Notes: a model not told the origin generated them from the letters alone. 64,000 bases of DNA from an uncultured Chitinophaga sp. (GCF_902168175.1 NZ_CABHOU010000092.1:392676-456675); one strand, 5' to 3'; shown: positions 52,234-61,202, numbered from the stretch's first letter. Made by a program: numbers and translations.

Positions 52234-53100
52234 ATGGATACAGCAGAAATTTTAAAGAAGGTCCGCCAGATAGAAATTAAGACGAAAGGGCTGACGAACC
52301 ACATTTTTGCAGGCGAATACCACAGTGCCTTCAAAGGCCGCGGTATGTCGTTCAGCGAAGTGCGCGACTATACCGTGGGCGACGATGTAAGGGCGATTGA
52401 CTGGAACGTGACGGCACGCTTTAATCATCCTTTTATAAAGGTATTTGAAGAAGAACGCGAGTTAACGGTAATGTTGATGGTGGACGTAAGTGAAAGCGAA
52501 ATGTTTGGTACCGTGAAGCAAAACAAGCGCGACCTGGTTACAGAGTTATGCGCGGTGTTAGCTTTTTCGGCTATTAAGAATAATGATAAAGTTGGCGTCA
52601 TCTTTTTTAGTGATGGAATGGAAAAGTACATTCCGCCTAAAAAGGGAAAATCGCACATCCTGTTTATCATCCGCGAATTACTGTCGTTCGAACCCAAACG
52701 GAAAGGCACCAATATCGCAGAAACCCTCCGCTTCTTCAATAACGTTGCTAAAAAACGTACCATCGCCTTTTTAATGAGCGACTTCATCTCCGGTAATTAC
52801 CAGGATGCTTTAAACATCGCCTCTAAAAAGCACGATGTAATTGGTATACAGGTGTACGACCCGCGCGATAAAGATTTGCCGAATGTAGGCCTGGTGCAAA
52901 TGAAGGACGGAGAAACGGGGCATACACAGTGGGTAGATTCCGGCGATAAACGGGTGCGCGAGTACTATACTAACCAGTTTGTGCTGCATTCTCAATATTG
53001 TAAAACATCTTTTGTAAAAAGCGGTGCAGAGCTGGTGACCATACGTACCAATGAAGATTACGTGAAAGCCCTGCAAACGTTTTTCCTGAACAGGGCATAG
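52234..53100 (+). CDS. DUF58 protein of the MoxR-Bat unit
   Basis: The 288-residue protein starts with the DUF58 signature FAGEYHSAFKGRGMSFSEVR and DYTVGDDVRAIDWNVTARF. It continues into a VWA-like fold (MLMVDVSESEMFGT carries a DxSxS-type site). It has no membrane helices, so it is cytoplasmic and may be a client or partner of the MoxR ATPase. The gene follows moxR by 27 nt, and the next gene starts 12 nt after its stop. Confidence 0.92.
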   Translation: MDTAEILKKVRQIEIKTKGLTNHIFAGEYHSAFKGRGMSFSEVRDYTVGDDVRAIDWNVTARFNHPFIKVFEEERELTVMLMVDVSESEMFGTVKQNKRDLVTELCAVLAFSAIKNNDKVGVIFFSDGMEKYIPPKKGKSHILFIIRELLSFEPKRKGTNIAETLRFFNNVAKKRTIAFLMSDFISGNYQDALNIASKKHDVIGIQVYDPRDKDLPNVGLVQMKDGETGHTQWVDSGDKRVREYYTNQFVLHSQYCKTSFVKSGAELVTIRTNEDYVKALQTFFLNRA

Positions 53101-53112
53101 CTTAAAGCCATT

Positions 53113-54117
53113 ATGCAAAAACAGATCAGAGCAATAAAGCAATTATTTTTTATGTTGATGTTGTGGATGGTGGCGAGCCCGCTAACCTCCGCAGCGCAGG
53201 AGCACGACTATTTCGAAGTAAAGGCGGTGCCAGACACCACGCAGATACGTATTGGCGAGCAGTTTAAACTGAACCTCTCCGCACGCGTACAGCTTCGTCT
53301 GATTCCCGGTATCAACTTCAAGATCGTTTTCCCCGAAGTGCCCGATTCCTTTGCGCATTTCGAAATGGTGGAACGTTCGGAGATAGATACCACCGGTAGC
53401 AATAACGTAGAAAAAATATTCCGCCAAACGCTTACCCTCACCAGTTTCGATAGTGGCCGCTGGGCATTGCCACCCCTGAAGTTTGAGGTGTTCTCTACTA
53501 CAGATGGTTCTTACGATTCGGTGTTTACACAGCCGATAGAAATAGATGTCAATACCGTAGCCGTGGATACCACCAAGGCTTTTAAACCCATCAAACCGGT
53601 AAGGACCGTAGGCTGGTTGCTGATGGATTACATTCTTTACATTATTGGCGGTGTGATATTACTGGTGATAATTGGTTTGCTGATATGGTTTGCCCGTCAG
53701 AAAAAGGTACCGAAGTATGTGGCGCCGGAGCCTAAAGAAACGCCGTACGAAGAGGCTATCCGTGAACTGAAGAAGATGGAGGCCGAAAAAGCCTGGAACA
53801 ACGGCGATATCAAAATTTACTATACACAGCTTACGGATATATTGAGGGTTTATTTTGAAAAGCAGTTCCGTATTCCGGCCCTGGAACAAACCAGCGGCGA
53901 GTTACTGCATAACATTAAACCGATTACCATCCTTAACCAGCAACGCGAAAAACTGCAGGCTATCTTAACGCTGGCCGACTTAGCCAAGTTCGCGAAACTG
54001 CAGCCTGCCCCGCAGGAGCATGAAGATTGTCTGCAAAAGGCAATCGATATTGTAGAGTGGAGCAAACCGAAGGCGGTAGAGGAAAAGGAAGAAGATAAAA
54101 CAAATCCGAAAGCATAA
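53113..54117 (+). CDS. Bat operon membrane protein (BatD-like/DUF4381-like)
   Basis: The 334-residue protein has a signal sequence (FMLMLWMVASPLTSAA), a periplasmic strand-rich domain of BatD type (about residues 30-170, VPDTTQIRIGEQFKLNLSAR), one membrane helix (about 180-202, YILYIIGGVILLVIIGLLIW) and a basic helical cytoplasmic tail (PYEEAIRELKKMEAEKAW) like DUF4381. It probably anchors the MoxR-DUF58-BatA complex in the membrane. The start lies 12 nt after the DUF58 gene, the stop 18 nt before the VWA gene. Confidence 0.8.
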   Translation: MQKQIRAIKQLFFMLMLWMVASPLTSAAQEHDYFEVKAVPDTTQIRIGEQFKLNLSARVQLRLIPGINFKIVFPEVPDSFAHFEMVERSEIDTTGSNNVEKIFRQTLTLTSFDSGRWALPPLKFEVFSTTDGSYDSVFTQPIEIDVNTVAVDTTKAFKPIKPVRTVGWLLMDYILYIIGGVILLVIIGLLIWFARQKKVPKYVAPEPKETPYEEAIRELKKMEAEKAWNNGDIKIYYTQLTDILRVYFEKQFRIPALEQTSGELLHNIKPITILNQQREKLQAILTLADLAKFAKLQPAPQEHEDCLQKAIDIVEWSKPKAVEEKEEDKTNPKA

Positions 54118-54135
54118 GATAAAGTATTAGAAAAG

Positions 54136-55146
54136 ATGAATTTGGACACCTGGAAAACGATAGAATTTGCCTACCCCGGATTTTTCTGGCTGTTGTTACT
54201 CATCCCGGTAATGATCTGGTGGTACATTTCCCGGCGTAAAAAGCAGCAGGGCGCTATGTACGTATCGTCTCTGCAGGGTTTAAAAGGCCTGCCTGTATCA
54301 TGGAAAGTAAGGTTACGGCCTTTGCTGTTCGCACTGCGTCTTATCGCTTATGCCGCGCTGGTTACCGCACTGGCCCGCCCGCAAACGTCCAATACTTCTG
54401 AAAATATTAATAGTGAAGGTATAGATATCGTATTGAGCATAGATATTTCGGGCAGTATGCTGGCCGAAGACCTGTTGCCCAATCGTATGGAAGCTGCCAA
54501 AAAAGTAGCGCACGACTTCATCGACAGCCGCATCAGCGACCGTATTGGCCTGGTGATTTTTTCCGGCGAAAGCTTCACACAATGCCCGATCACTACGGAC
54601 CATGCCGTACTTAAATCGCAGCTGGCGCAAATACGTAGCGGTATGCTGGCCGATGGTACTGCTATCGGTATGGGACTGGCTACGGCGGTGGATCGCCTGC
54701 GCAGCAGTAAGGCCAAAAGTAAGATCATTATCCTTTTAACCGATGGTGTGAACAATATCGGCGCCATCGATCCGCTTACGGCACTGGAAATTGCAAAGGC
54801 TTACAAAACCCGTGTTTATACCATTGGTGTAGGTACTTACGGTAAGGCGCCTTCGCCTGCAACGATGCCCGATGGCAGCATTGTCATGCAAATGCAGGAT
54901 GTGCAGATCGACGAGCCATTAATGAAACAGATTGCGAAAGAAACCGGCGGACAATACTTCCGCGCTACCGATAACCGATCTCTCGAAAGTGTATATAAAG
55001 AAATTGATAAACTGGAACGTACCAAGGTAGAGATAACCTCCTACAAACGTTTTGCAGAGCATTTCTTCCCCCTGGCCATACTCGCACTGGCCTGCCTGTT
55101 GCTGGAAACAGTGTTGCGTTACACGGTTTTCCGCAGGTTGCCTTAA
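54136..55146 (+). CDS. batA: VWA domain protein BatA
   Basis: The 336-residue protein has N-terminal membrane helices (about residues 12-35 and 55-78), a von Willebrand factor A domain with an intact metal site (SIDISGSMLAEDLLPNRMEA, then FTQCPITTDH and LLTDGVNNIG) and a C-terminal helix (about 310-330). It is the fourth and last gene of the unit here. In related genomes the unit goes on with batB, batC and batD or batE, which are absent: rsgA follows 35 nt later. Confidence 0.93.
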   Translation: MNLDTWKTIEFAYPGFFWLLLLIPVMIWWYISRRKKQQGAMYVSSLQGLKGLPVSWKVRLRPLLFALRLIAYAALVTALARPQTSNTSENINSEGIDIVLSIDISGSMLAEDLLPNRMEAAKKVAHDFIDSRISDRIGLVIFSGESFTQCPITTDHAVLKSQLAQIRSGMLADGTAIGMGLATAVDRLRSSKAKSKIIILLTDGVNNIGAIDPLTALEIAKAYKTRVYTIGVGTYGKAPSPATMPDGSIVMQMQDVQIDEPLMKQIAKETGGQYFRATDNRSLESVYKEIDKLERTKVEITSYKRFAEHFFPLAILALACLLLETVLRYTVFRRLP

Positions 55147-55181
55147 TTAATTCCGCTAACTTTATAGCATTTTAAAGGCAA

Positions 55182-56120
55182 ATGCAAGCACTCATATATA
55201 AATCAACGGGCAGCTGGTACCAGACTAAAACGGTCGAAGGCGAAACTGTGCAGGCCCGTATGAAAGGCATTTTTAAGATTGATGAGAATATTACTTCTAC
55301 CAACCCGGTTGCGGTGGGCGATGAGGTAACGCTTGCTTTTGAGGAAGGAGAGCAGGGTGAGGGCAATGCTATTATCACCGCTATTGGCGATCGCCGCAAT
55401 TATATCGTAAGGAGTTCGCCGCATGGTAAACATAAAAAACACATCATTGCCGCTAATCTCGATCAGGCGGTTTTAGTATGTACTGTTAAGGAACCGCGTA
55501 CATCCCAGGGCTTTATCGACCGCTTTCTTGTGACGGCGGCCGCCTATCATATTCCTGCAGTGCTGGTGTTCAACAAAAAGGATGTATACAAGGCGAAGGA
55601 GATGGAGAAGTTTGAACACTGGAAAGCAGTGTACGAAAGTATCGGCTACAAAGTAATGCTGGTATCTGCTGCTAAAAAAGACGGGATTGATGAATTAACG
55701 GAGCTGATGAAGGATAAAACTACATTGATGTCGGGCCACTCCGGTGTTGGTAAGTCATCGCTCATTAATGAATTAATGCCCGATATGAAACAGTTGAAAA
55801 CCAAGGCGGTGAGCGACTGGAGCGGGAAGGGCATGCACACTACCACTTTTGCCGAAATGTTCGACCTGCCTAAAGGTGGTCGCCTCATCGATACGCCTGG
55901 CGTACGCGAGTTTGGTATCGTAGATATTGCTAAAACGGAACTTTCGCACTATTACCTTGAAATGCAGCCTTACATCGCGGAATGCCAGTTTAATAACTGC
56001 CTGCATGTAAATGAGCCGGGTTGTGCCGTACAACAGGCCGTAAATGAAGGAAAAATTGATGTGGACCGCTTTGTGAGTTATGCTTCTCTGCTGGAGTCTA
56101 TCGAAGAAAAACAATATTGA
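55182..56120 (+). CDS. rsgA: Ribosome small subunit-dependent GTPase A
   Basis: RsgA helps late maturation of the 30S subunit. The 312-residue protein has an N-terminal OB fold, then the circularly permuted G motifs: NKKD (G4), SAAKKDG (G5), the P-loop GHSGVGKSSLINEL (G1), DTPG (G3), and a zinc knuckle with Cys in ECQFNNCLHVNEPGCAV. All family hallmarks are present. It probably has its own promoter, since the batA stop is 35 nt upstream. The stop abuts the stop of the tiny minus-strand lipoprotein gene. Confidence 0.97.
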   Translation: MQALIYKSTGSWYQTKTVEGETVQARMKGIFKIDENITSTNPVAVGDEVTLAFEEGEQGEGNAIITAIGDRRNYIVRSSPHGKHKKHIIAANLDQAVLVCTVKEPRTSQGFIDRFLVTAAAYHIPAVLVFNKKDVYKAKEMEKFEHWKAVYESIGYKVMLVSAAKKDGIDELTELMKDKTTLMSGHSGVGKSSLINELMPDMKQLKTKAVSDWSGKGMHTTTFAEMFDLPKGGRLIDTPGVREFGIVDIAKTELSHYYLEMQPYIAECQFNNCLHVNEPGCAVQQAVNEGKIDVDRFVSYASLLESIEEKQY

Positions 56121-56297
56121 TCAATACCTTCTTTTTTTGAACAAGCCCTTCTTAGGTGGCCTGTTCATCTCATCAAATACCTTTTCCGCACCCATATTTT
56201 TTTTAGGTACCGGGCAGCCCGTTTTGGGTGTACGGCAGGCAGCCGTAGCTATTACTACAGCCATCACTATCAAAATATGTCGCTTCCGGATCATCAT
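56121..56297 (-). CDS. Tiny lipoprotein with C-x3-KTGCP motif (58 residues)
   Basis: This 58-residue frame starts MMIRKRHILIVMAVVIATAA and has its lipobox Cys at 21 (ATAAC), followed by RTPKTGCPVP and a basic C-terminus ending FKKRRY. It is the second of two tandem genes with the same layout: signal, lipid Cys, three residues, KTGCP, then a short basic tail. The gene is shorter than usual annotation limits. It starts 26 nt after the first lipoprotein gene and is likely co-transcribed. The function is unknown, and it lies against the convergent rsgA stop. Confidence 0.6.
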   Translation of the reverse strand: MMIRKRHILIVMAVVIATAACRTPKTGCPVPKKNMGAEKVFDEMNRPPKKGLFKKRRY

Positions 56298-56323
56298 CGC
56301 TGTTATTATTTATGGATAAACGC

Positions 56324-56473
56324 TTAAAATAGCTTGTCCATATGCTTCTTGGCGCGTTTATTTTGCTTGGCATTAGCGCCTGAGTAAAAGTTGCTACCGG
56401 GACAGCCTGTTTTCTGCGAAGCACAGCCTGCCGCCAAAAATGCTATCCAAAGCACTAAAAGCCATTTTCTCAT
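56324..56473 (-). CDS. Tiny lipoprotein with C-x3-KTGCP motif (49 residues)
   Basis: The 49-residue frame reads MRKWLLVLWIAFLAAGCASQ at the N-terminus (lipobox Cys 17), then KTGCPGSNFYSG and a basic tail (KQNKRAKKHMDKLF). It is the first of a tandem pair with the 58-residue paralogue downstream, sharing C-x3-KTGCP and the basic end. The second cysteine in KTGCP could form a disulfide or bind a ligand. The family was not identified. The codons and the lipoprotein signal support a real gene. Confidence 0.6.
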   Translation of the reverse strand: MRKWLLVLWIAFLAAGCASQKTGCPGSNFYSGANAKQNKRAKKHMDKLF

Positions 56474-56518
56474 AGGGAAGGGATTTATCTGCAATATAAC
56501 GTTTTTTCATAACGTATG

Positions 56519-57046
56519 TTACTTCCCCTCCTCCTCTTTGAACCAACCGCTGTACATCAGGTAATTATTAGCAATGCGGTTAATTTCGCCGCTAATAAGC
56601 TCCTGGCTTATCTCTTTCACCTTTTTAGCGGGTACGCCGGCGTATATACAGCCTGCTTCCACTTTCGTGTTCTCTAATACAACGGCGCCGGCGGCAATTA
56701 TAGTATTGCTGCCAATGTGTGCATTATCCATTACAATAGCGCCCATACCTATTAACACATTGTCTTCCACCGTACAACCGTGTACAATGGCATTGTGACC
56801 TATAGAAACATTATTTCCAATGATGGCTTTGGTTTTTTCGTAAGTACAATGGATAACGGCACCGTCCTGCACATTTACCTTGTTGCCCAAACGAATGCTG
56901 TTTACATCGCCGCGCACTACCGCGTTAAACCATATACTGCAGTCGTCGCCTGTAACAACATCACCTACAATAGTTGCATTGGGGGCAATAAAACAGTTTT
57001 CTCCCATTTTAGGATGTACGCCTTTAACCGGTAATATCACTGGCAT
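56519..57046 (-). CDS. Gamma-class carbonic anhydrase family protein
   Basis: The 175-residue protein is a left-handed parallel beta-helix with hexapeptide repeats: FIAPNATIVGDVVTGDDCSI, VVRGDVNSIRLGNKVNVQ, VIHCTYE, VSIGHNAIVHGC, and VLIGMGAIVMDNAHIGSN. The three zinc-binding histidines (HCTYE, IGHNAIVHGC) are present, so hydration of CO2 is possible, though many relatives of this YrdA type are not proven enzymes. A -7 element TATCTTTG lies at 57092-57099. The divergent aminotransferase shares the region. Confidence 0.9.
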   Translation of the reverse strand: MPVILPVKGVHPKMGENCFIAPNATIVGDVVTGDDCSIWFNAVVRGDVNSIRLGNKVNVQDGAVIHCTYEKTKAIIGNNVSIGHNAIVHGCTVEDNVLIGMGAIVMDNAHIGSNTIIAAGAVVLENTKVEAGCIYAGVPAKKVKEISQELISGEINRIANNYLMYSGWFKEEEGK

Positions 57047-57091
57047 TTGTTTCTTTTTTTAGATTGATGGTGATGGTGAATGATGTCTGTT

Positions 57092-57099
57092 CAAAGATA
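57092..57099 (-). promoter_or_regulatory. -7 element of the gamma carbonic anhydrase gene
   Basis: TATCTTTG on the minus strand fits TAnnTTTG, about 45 nt upstream of the ATG at 57046. A near-match (TAACTTCG, plus, 57105-57112) may serve the divergent aminotransferase. Confidence 0.45.
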
Positions 57100-57137
57100 G
57101 GAACTAACTTCGCATTCAAATTAACGAATAGCGGGAA

Positions 57138-58322
57138 ATGAACAACAGGCAGCTTTTTTTGCAGCACGTAGCGCAAACGTCCGACGCGCCGCTGGCGATT
57201 GAAATAGTGAAGGCATCTGGCATGTATATGGAAGATGCAAGTGGTAAGCAGTACCTGGACCTCATTGCAGGTATCAGTGTGTGTAACGTCGGGCATTGCC
57301 ATCCTGCGGTGGTAAAGGCTATACAGGAGCAGGCGGCTTCGTACATGCACCTACTTGTGTATGGTGAGTTTGTGCAAAGTCCGCAGGTCGCTTATGCTAA
57401 GTTTCTCGCCGATCATCTGCCTTCCGCGCTCGACTGTGTATACTTCACCAACTCTGGCAGCGAGGCTACCGAGGGAGCAATGAAGCTGGCCAAACGCCAC
57501 ACCGGCCGTACGGAGATCATTGCGTTCAAAAACAGCTACCATGGTTCTACCCAGGGCTCTTTAAGTTTGATGGGCGATGAGTATTGGCGTAATGCTTACC
57601 GACCGTTGTTGCCTGATGTTCAGCATTTGCAATACAATAGTTTCGATGCTATCGCGCAAATCACCACCCGCACGGCCTGTGTAATTGCAGAAACGGTGCA
57701 GGCAGAAGCCGGCGTACGCCAGCCGCAACGTGAATGGATGCAGGCATTACGTAAGAAGTGTACGGAAACAGGAACACTGCTTATTCTCGATGAAATTCAA
57801 TGTGGACTTGGCCGTAATGGTACCCTTTGGGCGTTTGAGCAATTCGGTATTGTACCTGATGTATTGCTATTGGGTAAAGCATTGGGAGCAGGTATGCCGT
57901 TAGGCGCTTTCATCTCTTCTCATGATATTATGTGGAGCCTTACCAATAACCCGGTATTGGGTCACATTACCACTTTTGGCGGTCACCCTGTAAACTGTGC
58001 GGCCGGCCTGGCTGGTATGAAAGTTTTGCTGGAAGCAGATCTTATCAGTAAAGTAAATGCAAAAGGTGAGCTGTTCGTTAAACATTTAAAACATCCCGCT
58101 ATCAAAGCGGTTCGCTCACTTGGCCTTATGCTGGCCGTTGAGTTTGAGAACTTCGCTTTCAATAAAAAGGTAATTGATTATTGTATTGATAAAGGGGTGT
58201 TGACAGATTGGTTCCTGTTTGCGCCGGAATGCCTGCGTATAGTGCCCCCATTAATTATCACGGATGAAGAGATCGTGCGAAGCTGCAATGTTATCTTAGA
58301 AGCAGCGGAACATTTTTCCTGA
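57138..58322 (+). CDS. Class III aminotransferase (acetylornithine type)
   Basis: The 394-residue protein is a PLP-dependent class III aminotransferase. It has YLDLIAGISVCNVGHCHPAV, YFTNSGSEATEGAMKLAKRH, the PLP stack near NSYHGSTQG, the DEIQCGLGRNG loop and the Schiff-base Lys 247 in LLLGKALGAGMP. It is close to acetylornithine and 4-aminobutyrate aminotransferases. The substrate cannot be fixed by sequence and no arginine genes lie beside it. It is a single-gene unit. Confidence 0.9.
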   Translation: MNNRQLFLQHVAQTSDAPLAIEIVKASGMYMEDASGKQYLDLIAGISVCNVGHCHPAVVKAIQEQAASYMHLLVYGEFVQSPQVAYAKFLADHLPSALDCVYFTNSGSEATEGAMKLAKRHTGRTEIIAFKNSYHGSTQGSLSLMGDEYWRNAYRPLLPDVQHLQYNSFDAIAQITTRTACVIAETVQAEAGVRQPQREWMQALRKKCTETGTLLILDEIQCGLGRNGTLWAFEQFGIVPDVLLLGKALGAGMPLGAFISSHDIMWSLTNNPVLGHITTFGGHPVNCAAGLAGMKVLLEADLISKVNAKGELFVKHLKHPAIKAVRSLGLMLAVEFENFAFNKKVIDYCIDKGVLTDWFLFAPECLRIVPPLIITDEEIVRSCNVILEAAEHFS

Positions 58323-58333
58323 TCAAACCAAAG

Positions 58334-58366
58334 CAAAAAAAAGCCCCCTGAATAGTCAGGAGGCTT
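58334..58366 (-). terminator. Terminator of the OmpA-family gene
   Basis: AAGCCCCCTGA/TCAGGAGGCTT (one mismatch) with loop ATAG. The T-run lies on the minus strand. Confidence 0.78.
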
Positions 58367-58393
58367 ATCAAATGCTTATGAAGAATTAATATA

Positions 58394-59077
58394 TTACTGT
58401 TTGCCAGCTTCGTTCTTAGCTTCGTTCTTCATCTTATCATTTGCGTAGATGGAGAATTCCACACGGCGGTTCTGTGCGCGGTTAGCTTCAGAATCGTTTG
58501 GAACTTTAGGCTGGGTTTCACCGAACCAGAATGTTTGTACCCTGCTGGCAGCAACACCCTGAGCTTTCAGGTAGTTAGCTACTGCGTTTGCACGCCTTTC
58601 GGACAGGCTGTAGTTGTAAGAGTCGGTACCTTTATCATCAGTATGACCTTCTACACGTACGTAAGTGTCTGGATATTTGTTCAGGATATCGGTGAGTTCT
58701 TTAATGTTTGACTGAGCCTGGGCCGTAAGATCTGATTTATCAAAGCCGAACAGTACGCCGGAGTCGAACGTTACGTTAATACCTTCACCAACGCGTTCTA
58801 CTTTAGCGTTAGGTACTTCGTTCTTTATCTCTTCTGCCTGTTTGTCCATTTTTTTACCGATCAGTACACCGGCACCGCCGCCAACAGCTGCACCGATAAT
58901 AGCGCCGAGTGCTGTATTACCAGCTGCCCTGCCTATTACAGCGCCTGCTGCAGCACCGCCACTGGTACCAATAACTGCTCCTTTGCCTGTGTTGTTCATG
59001 CCATTCCAGGTGTTACAGCTACTGAAGATTATTGTTCCTGCCAGGGCTGCCAGCACCGTTACTTTCATTCGTTTCAT
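58394..59077 (-). CDS. OmpA family lipoprotein
   Basis: The 227-residue protein has a lipoprotein signal (MKVTVLAALAGTIIFSSCNT), a glycine-zipper membrane segment (about residues 35-80, GGAAAGAVIGRAAGN and LGAIIGAAVGGGAGVLIG) and a C-terminal OmpA peptidoglycan-binding domain (VEGHTDDKGTDSYNYSLSER). The start is set by the signal and by a full promoter upstream. The ATGs at 59104 and 59146 are excluded or less likely. The protein would anchor the outer membrane to the cell wall. Confidence 0.93.
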   Translation of the reverse strand: MKRMKVTVLAALAGTIIFSSCNTWNGMNNTGKGAVIGTSGGAAAGAVIGRAAGNTALGAIIGAAVGGGAGVLIGKKMDKQAEEIKNEVPNAKVERVGEGINVTFDSGVLFGFDKSDLTAQAQSNIKELTDILNKYPDTYVRVEGHTDDKGTDSYNYSLSERRANAVANYLKAQGVAASRVQTFWFGETQPKVPNDSEANRAQNRRVEFSIYANDKMKNEAKNEAGKQ

Positions 59078-59118
59078 CTTGGTAAATTTTAAATATTGCT
59101 GCATTTCGTTTTGATGTG

Positions 59119-59147
59119 CAAAGGTAGAAAACAAATTCTTTGCCAAA
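59119..59147 (-). promoter_or_regulatory. Promoter of the OmpA-family gene
   Basis: TACCTTTG (59119-59126) with TTTG at 59144-59147, 17 nt apart, close to the Bacteroidota -33/-7 pattern. The most complete promoter in the window. Confidence 0.65.
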
Positions 59148-59229
59148 CTCAGTTTTTAGTCACAAAATGTTGATAAACAAAATATACAATATAATATTTT
59201 GTATTAATTGTTTATGGCTGCGAACACGT

Positions 59230-59814
59230 TTAGTTGCCAAAAAGGCCGCCCAGCAGTCCGCCGAGGCCACCGCTTTCGCCACCTTGCTTTTGTTTCTCTT
59301 GTTTAGCGCCTTTGCTAAGCATAGCGGTAAGGTCCTGGAAGTCAACGTCGCCGTCGCCATCTTTGTCCAAACCGAACTTGCCGAGTATGCCACCCAGGTT
59401 AAGGCCGGATGCACTACCGCCCGTAAGGGAATTCAGAATGTCCTGGATGTTAAAGCTGCTGTCGTTAGGATCGTTGGTCTTTTTTACCAGTTTCCCCAGT
59501 ACGGCAGGGATCAGGGTGCCGGCGATCTGGCTGGCGGTGCCGCTGTTAAGGCCAAATTTCTTTGTAAGGCTTTCAACCAGGTTGCCGGAAATGTTATTTA
59601 CCAGGGGATTAGCCGTGCTAGCATCGCTTTTGCCGCTCAGCAGGCTCAATACGTCATTGGTGTTACCATTTGCCAGCGCATCCTGCAGGCCTGTGGCTAC
59701 AGCATTGGTGGCTTCACCGATTACGGCTTCATTTTGCTCATTAGGCACGGCGGGGTTAGCTACCACTGCCTCGTTGGCGGAACTCTTTACCAGTTGTAAA
59801 AGCTGATCTAACAT
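59230..59814 (-). CDS. DUF937 protein with a calcium-loop-like C-terminus
   Basis: The 194-residue protein starts MLDQLLQLVKSSANEAVVAN, matching DUF937 (YidB-like), with low-complexity Ala/Asn/Gly-rich helices and NLVESLTKKFGLNSGTASQI. The C-terminal part has an EF-hand/dockerin-type loop DKDGDGDVDFQDLTAML, with acidic residues at the metal positions, then a charged Gly-rich tail. No signal peptide is visible. Its role is unknown. Confidence 0.8.
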   Translation of the reverse strand: MLDQLLQLVKSSANEAVVANPAVPNEQNEAVIGEATNAVATGLQDALANGNTNDVLSLLSGKSDASTANPLVNNISGNLVESLTKKFGLNSGTASQIAGTLIPAVLGKLVKKTNDPNDSSFNIQDILNSLTGGSASGLNLGGILGKFGLDKDGDGDVDFQDLTAMLSKGAKQEKQKQGGESGGLGGLLGGLFGN

Positions 59815-59940
59815 AGTTTTAATTTTTAAGGGGAGATTAATTAAATGGAGTATGTGTTACCCGGGAAAAGAAAACAATCGGGCCAACGGGAAAGTTGCGC
59901 CCGCCAGTATTATTTTTTGCCGGGAGGTTTCACTGGCGCA

Positions 59941-59987
59941 TAAAAAAGGTTGGTGCGGCACCTTTAACGGTATATACACCAACCTTT
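59941..59987 (-). terminator. Terminator of prfA
   Basis: AAAGGTTGGTG / CACCAACCTTT is a perfect 11-bp stem with a long loop of 21 nt, followed on the minus strand by a T-run. Confidence 0.7.
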
Positions 59988-60031
59988 AGTTGCTATTTGT
60001 TAATGAACTTTCTTCTTTGGTTAGAAGGACA

Positions 60032-61096
60032 TTACTGTCCGCCCTTCATCTTTTCCGCATTTTCCGCAAACGCCAGCGCAGCTACCATATCCTGGATGTC
60101 GCCGTTCATAAAGGCGTCGAGGTTATATACGGTCATGCCGATACGGTGATCGGTTACACGGCCCTGGGGATAGTTGTAAGTGCGGATTTTTGCAGAGCGG
60201 TCGCCCGTGCTTACAAGGCTTTTACGCTGGGCAGCAATCGCGTCTTCATGTTTACGAACGGCTACTTCCCAAATGCGGCTGCGCAGCATTTTCATCGCGA
60301 TGTCGCGGTTACTGTGCTGACTGCGGCCTTCCTGGCACTCTACCACGGTACCGGTAGGAATGTGGGTGAGGCGTACGGCCGACTCCGTTTTGTTTACGTG
60401 CTGTCCGCCTGCGCCTGATGAACGGAAGGTGTCCATTTTAATATCGGCATCGCGGATTTCAACGTCTACCTCGTCTGCTTCCGGTAGTATGGCTACCGTA
60501 GCGGCGGAGGTGTGTACACGGCCCTGGGTTTCGGTAGCTGGTACACGCTGTACGCGGTGTACACCGGATTCGAACTTCAGTGTACCGTATACGTCATCGC
60601 CTGTTACTTCCAGTACAGCTTCTTTATAGCCGCCTGCAGAACCGGCACTTTCGTTCATCACGGCCACTTTCCAGCCTTTGTTCTCACAATAGCGGAGGTA
60701 CATGCGCAACAGGTCGCCTGCAAAGAGGCTGGCCTCGTCGCCACCGGTACCGGCGCGTATTTCAAGGATGGCGTTACGCTCATCCTGGGGATCTTTAGGG
60801 ATCAGCAGGTTGCGGATGTTGGCTTCTGCGGCGTCTTTCTGCTCGGCCAGGGATTCTGTTTCCTCCTTGGCCAGCTCGCGCATTTCGTCGTCACCGCTTT
60901 CCAGCACTTCTTTATTGAAGGCAATGGCATCCAGCAGGTCGGTGTAGGCTTTGTAAGCGTTCACGATCTTTTCCAGCTGGCGGTATTCCTTGCTGTATTT
61001 GCTGAACTGTTTGTTGTCGCTTACTATCTCGGGGTTGGTAAGCGCCAGCGATACCTGTTCAAAACGGCCTCTTATGGCTTCCAGTTTATCTATCAT
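60032..61096 (-). CDS. prfA: Peptide chain release factor 1
   Basis: RF1 reads UAA and UAG stop codons and releases the peptide. The 354-residue protein has the PxT recognition motif in RVPATETQGRVHTSA (PAT), the GGQ loop GAGGQHVNKTESAVRLTH and a full-length coiled N-domain. The PAT motif separates it from RF2 (SPF). The start is at 61096, divergent from the amidohydrolase gene. Confidence 0.97.
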   Translation of the reverse strand: MIDKLEAIRGRFEQVSLALTNPEIVSDNKQFSKYSKEYRQLEKIVNAYKAYTDLLDAIAFNKEVLESGDDEMRELAKEETESLAEQKDAAEANIRNLLIPKDPQDERNAILEIRAGTGGDEASLFAGDLLRMYLRYCENKGWKVAVMNESAGSAGGYKEAVLEVTGDDVYGTLKFESGVHRVQRVPATETQGRVHTSAATVAILPEADEVDVEIRDADIKMDTFRSSGAGGQHVNKTESAVRLTHIPTGTVVECQEGRSQHSNRDIAMKMLRSRIWEVAVRKHEDAIAAQRKSLVSTGDRSAKIRTYNYPQGRVTDHRIGMTVYNLDAFMNGDIQDMVAALAFAENAEKMKGGQ

Positions 61097-61202
61097 GGTT
61101 ATCTTTGATACCTGTTACAAATCTGAAGGTTCCCTCGTTCCGGTAAAAGGGAGGGTCCCGCAGGGTTGCAAAATTAACACCAATTCACGTAAATAGTACA
61201 GC

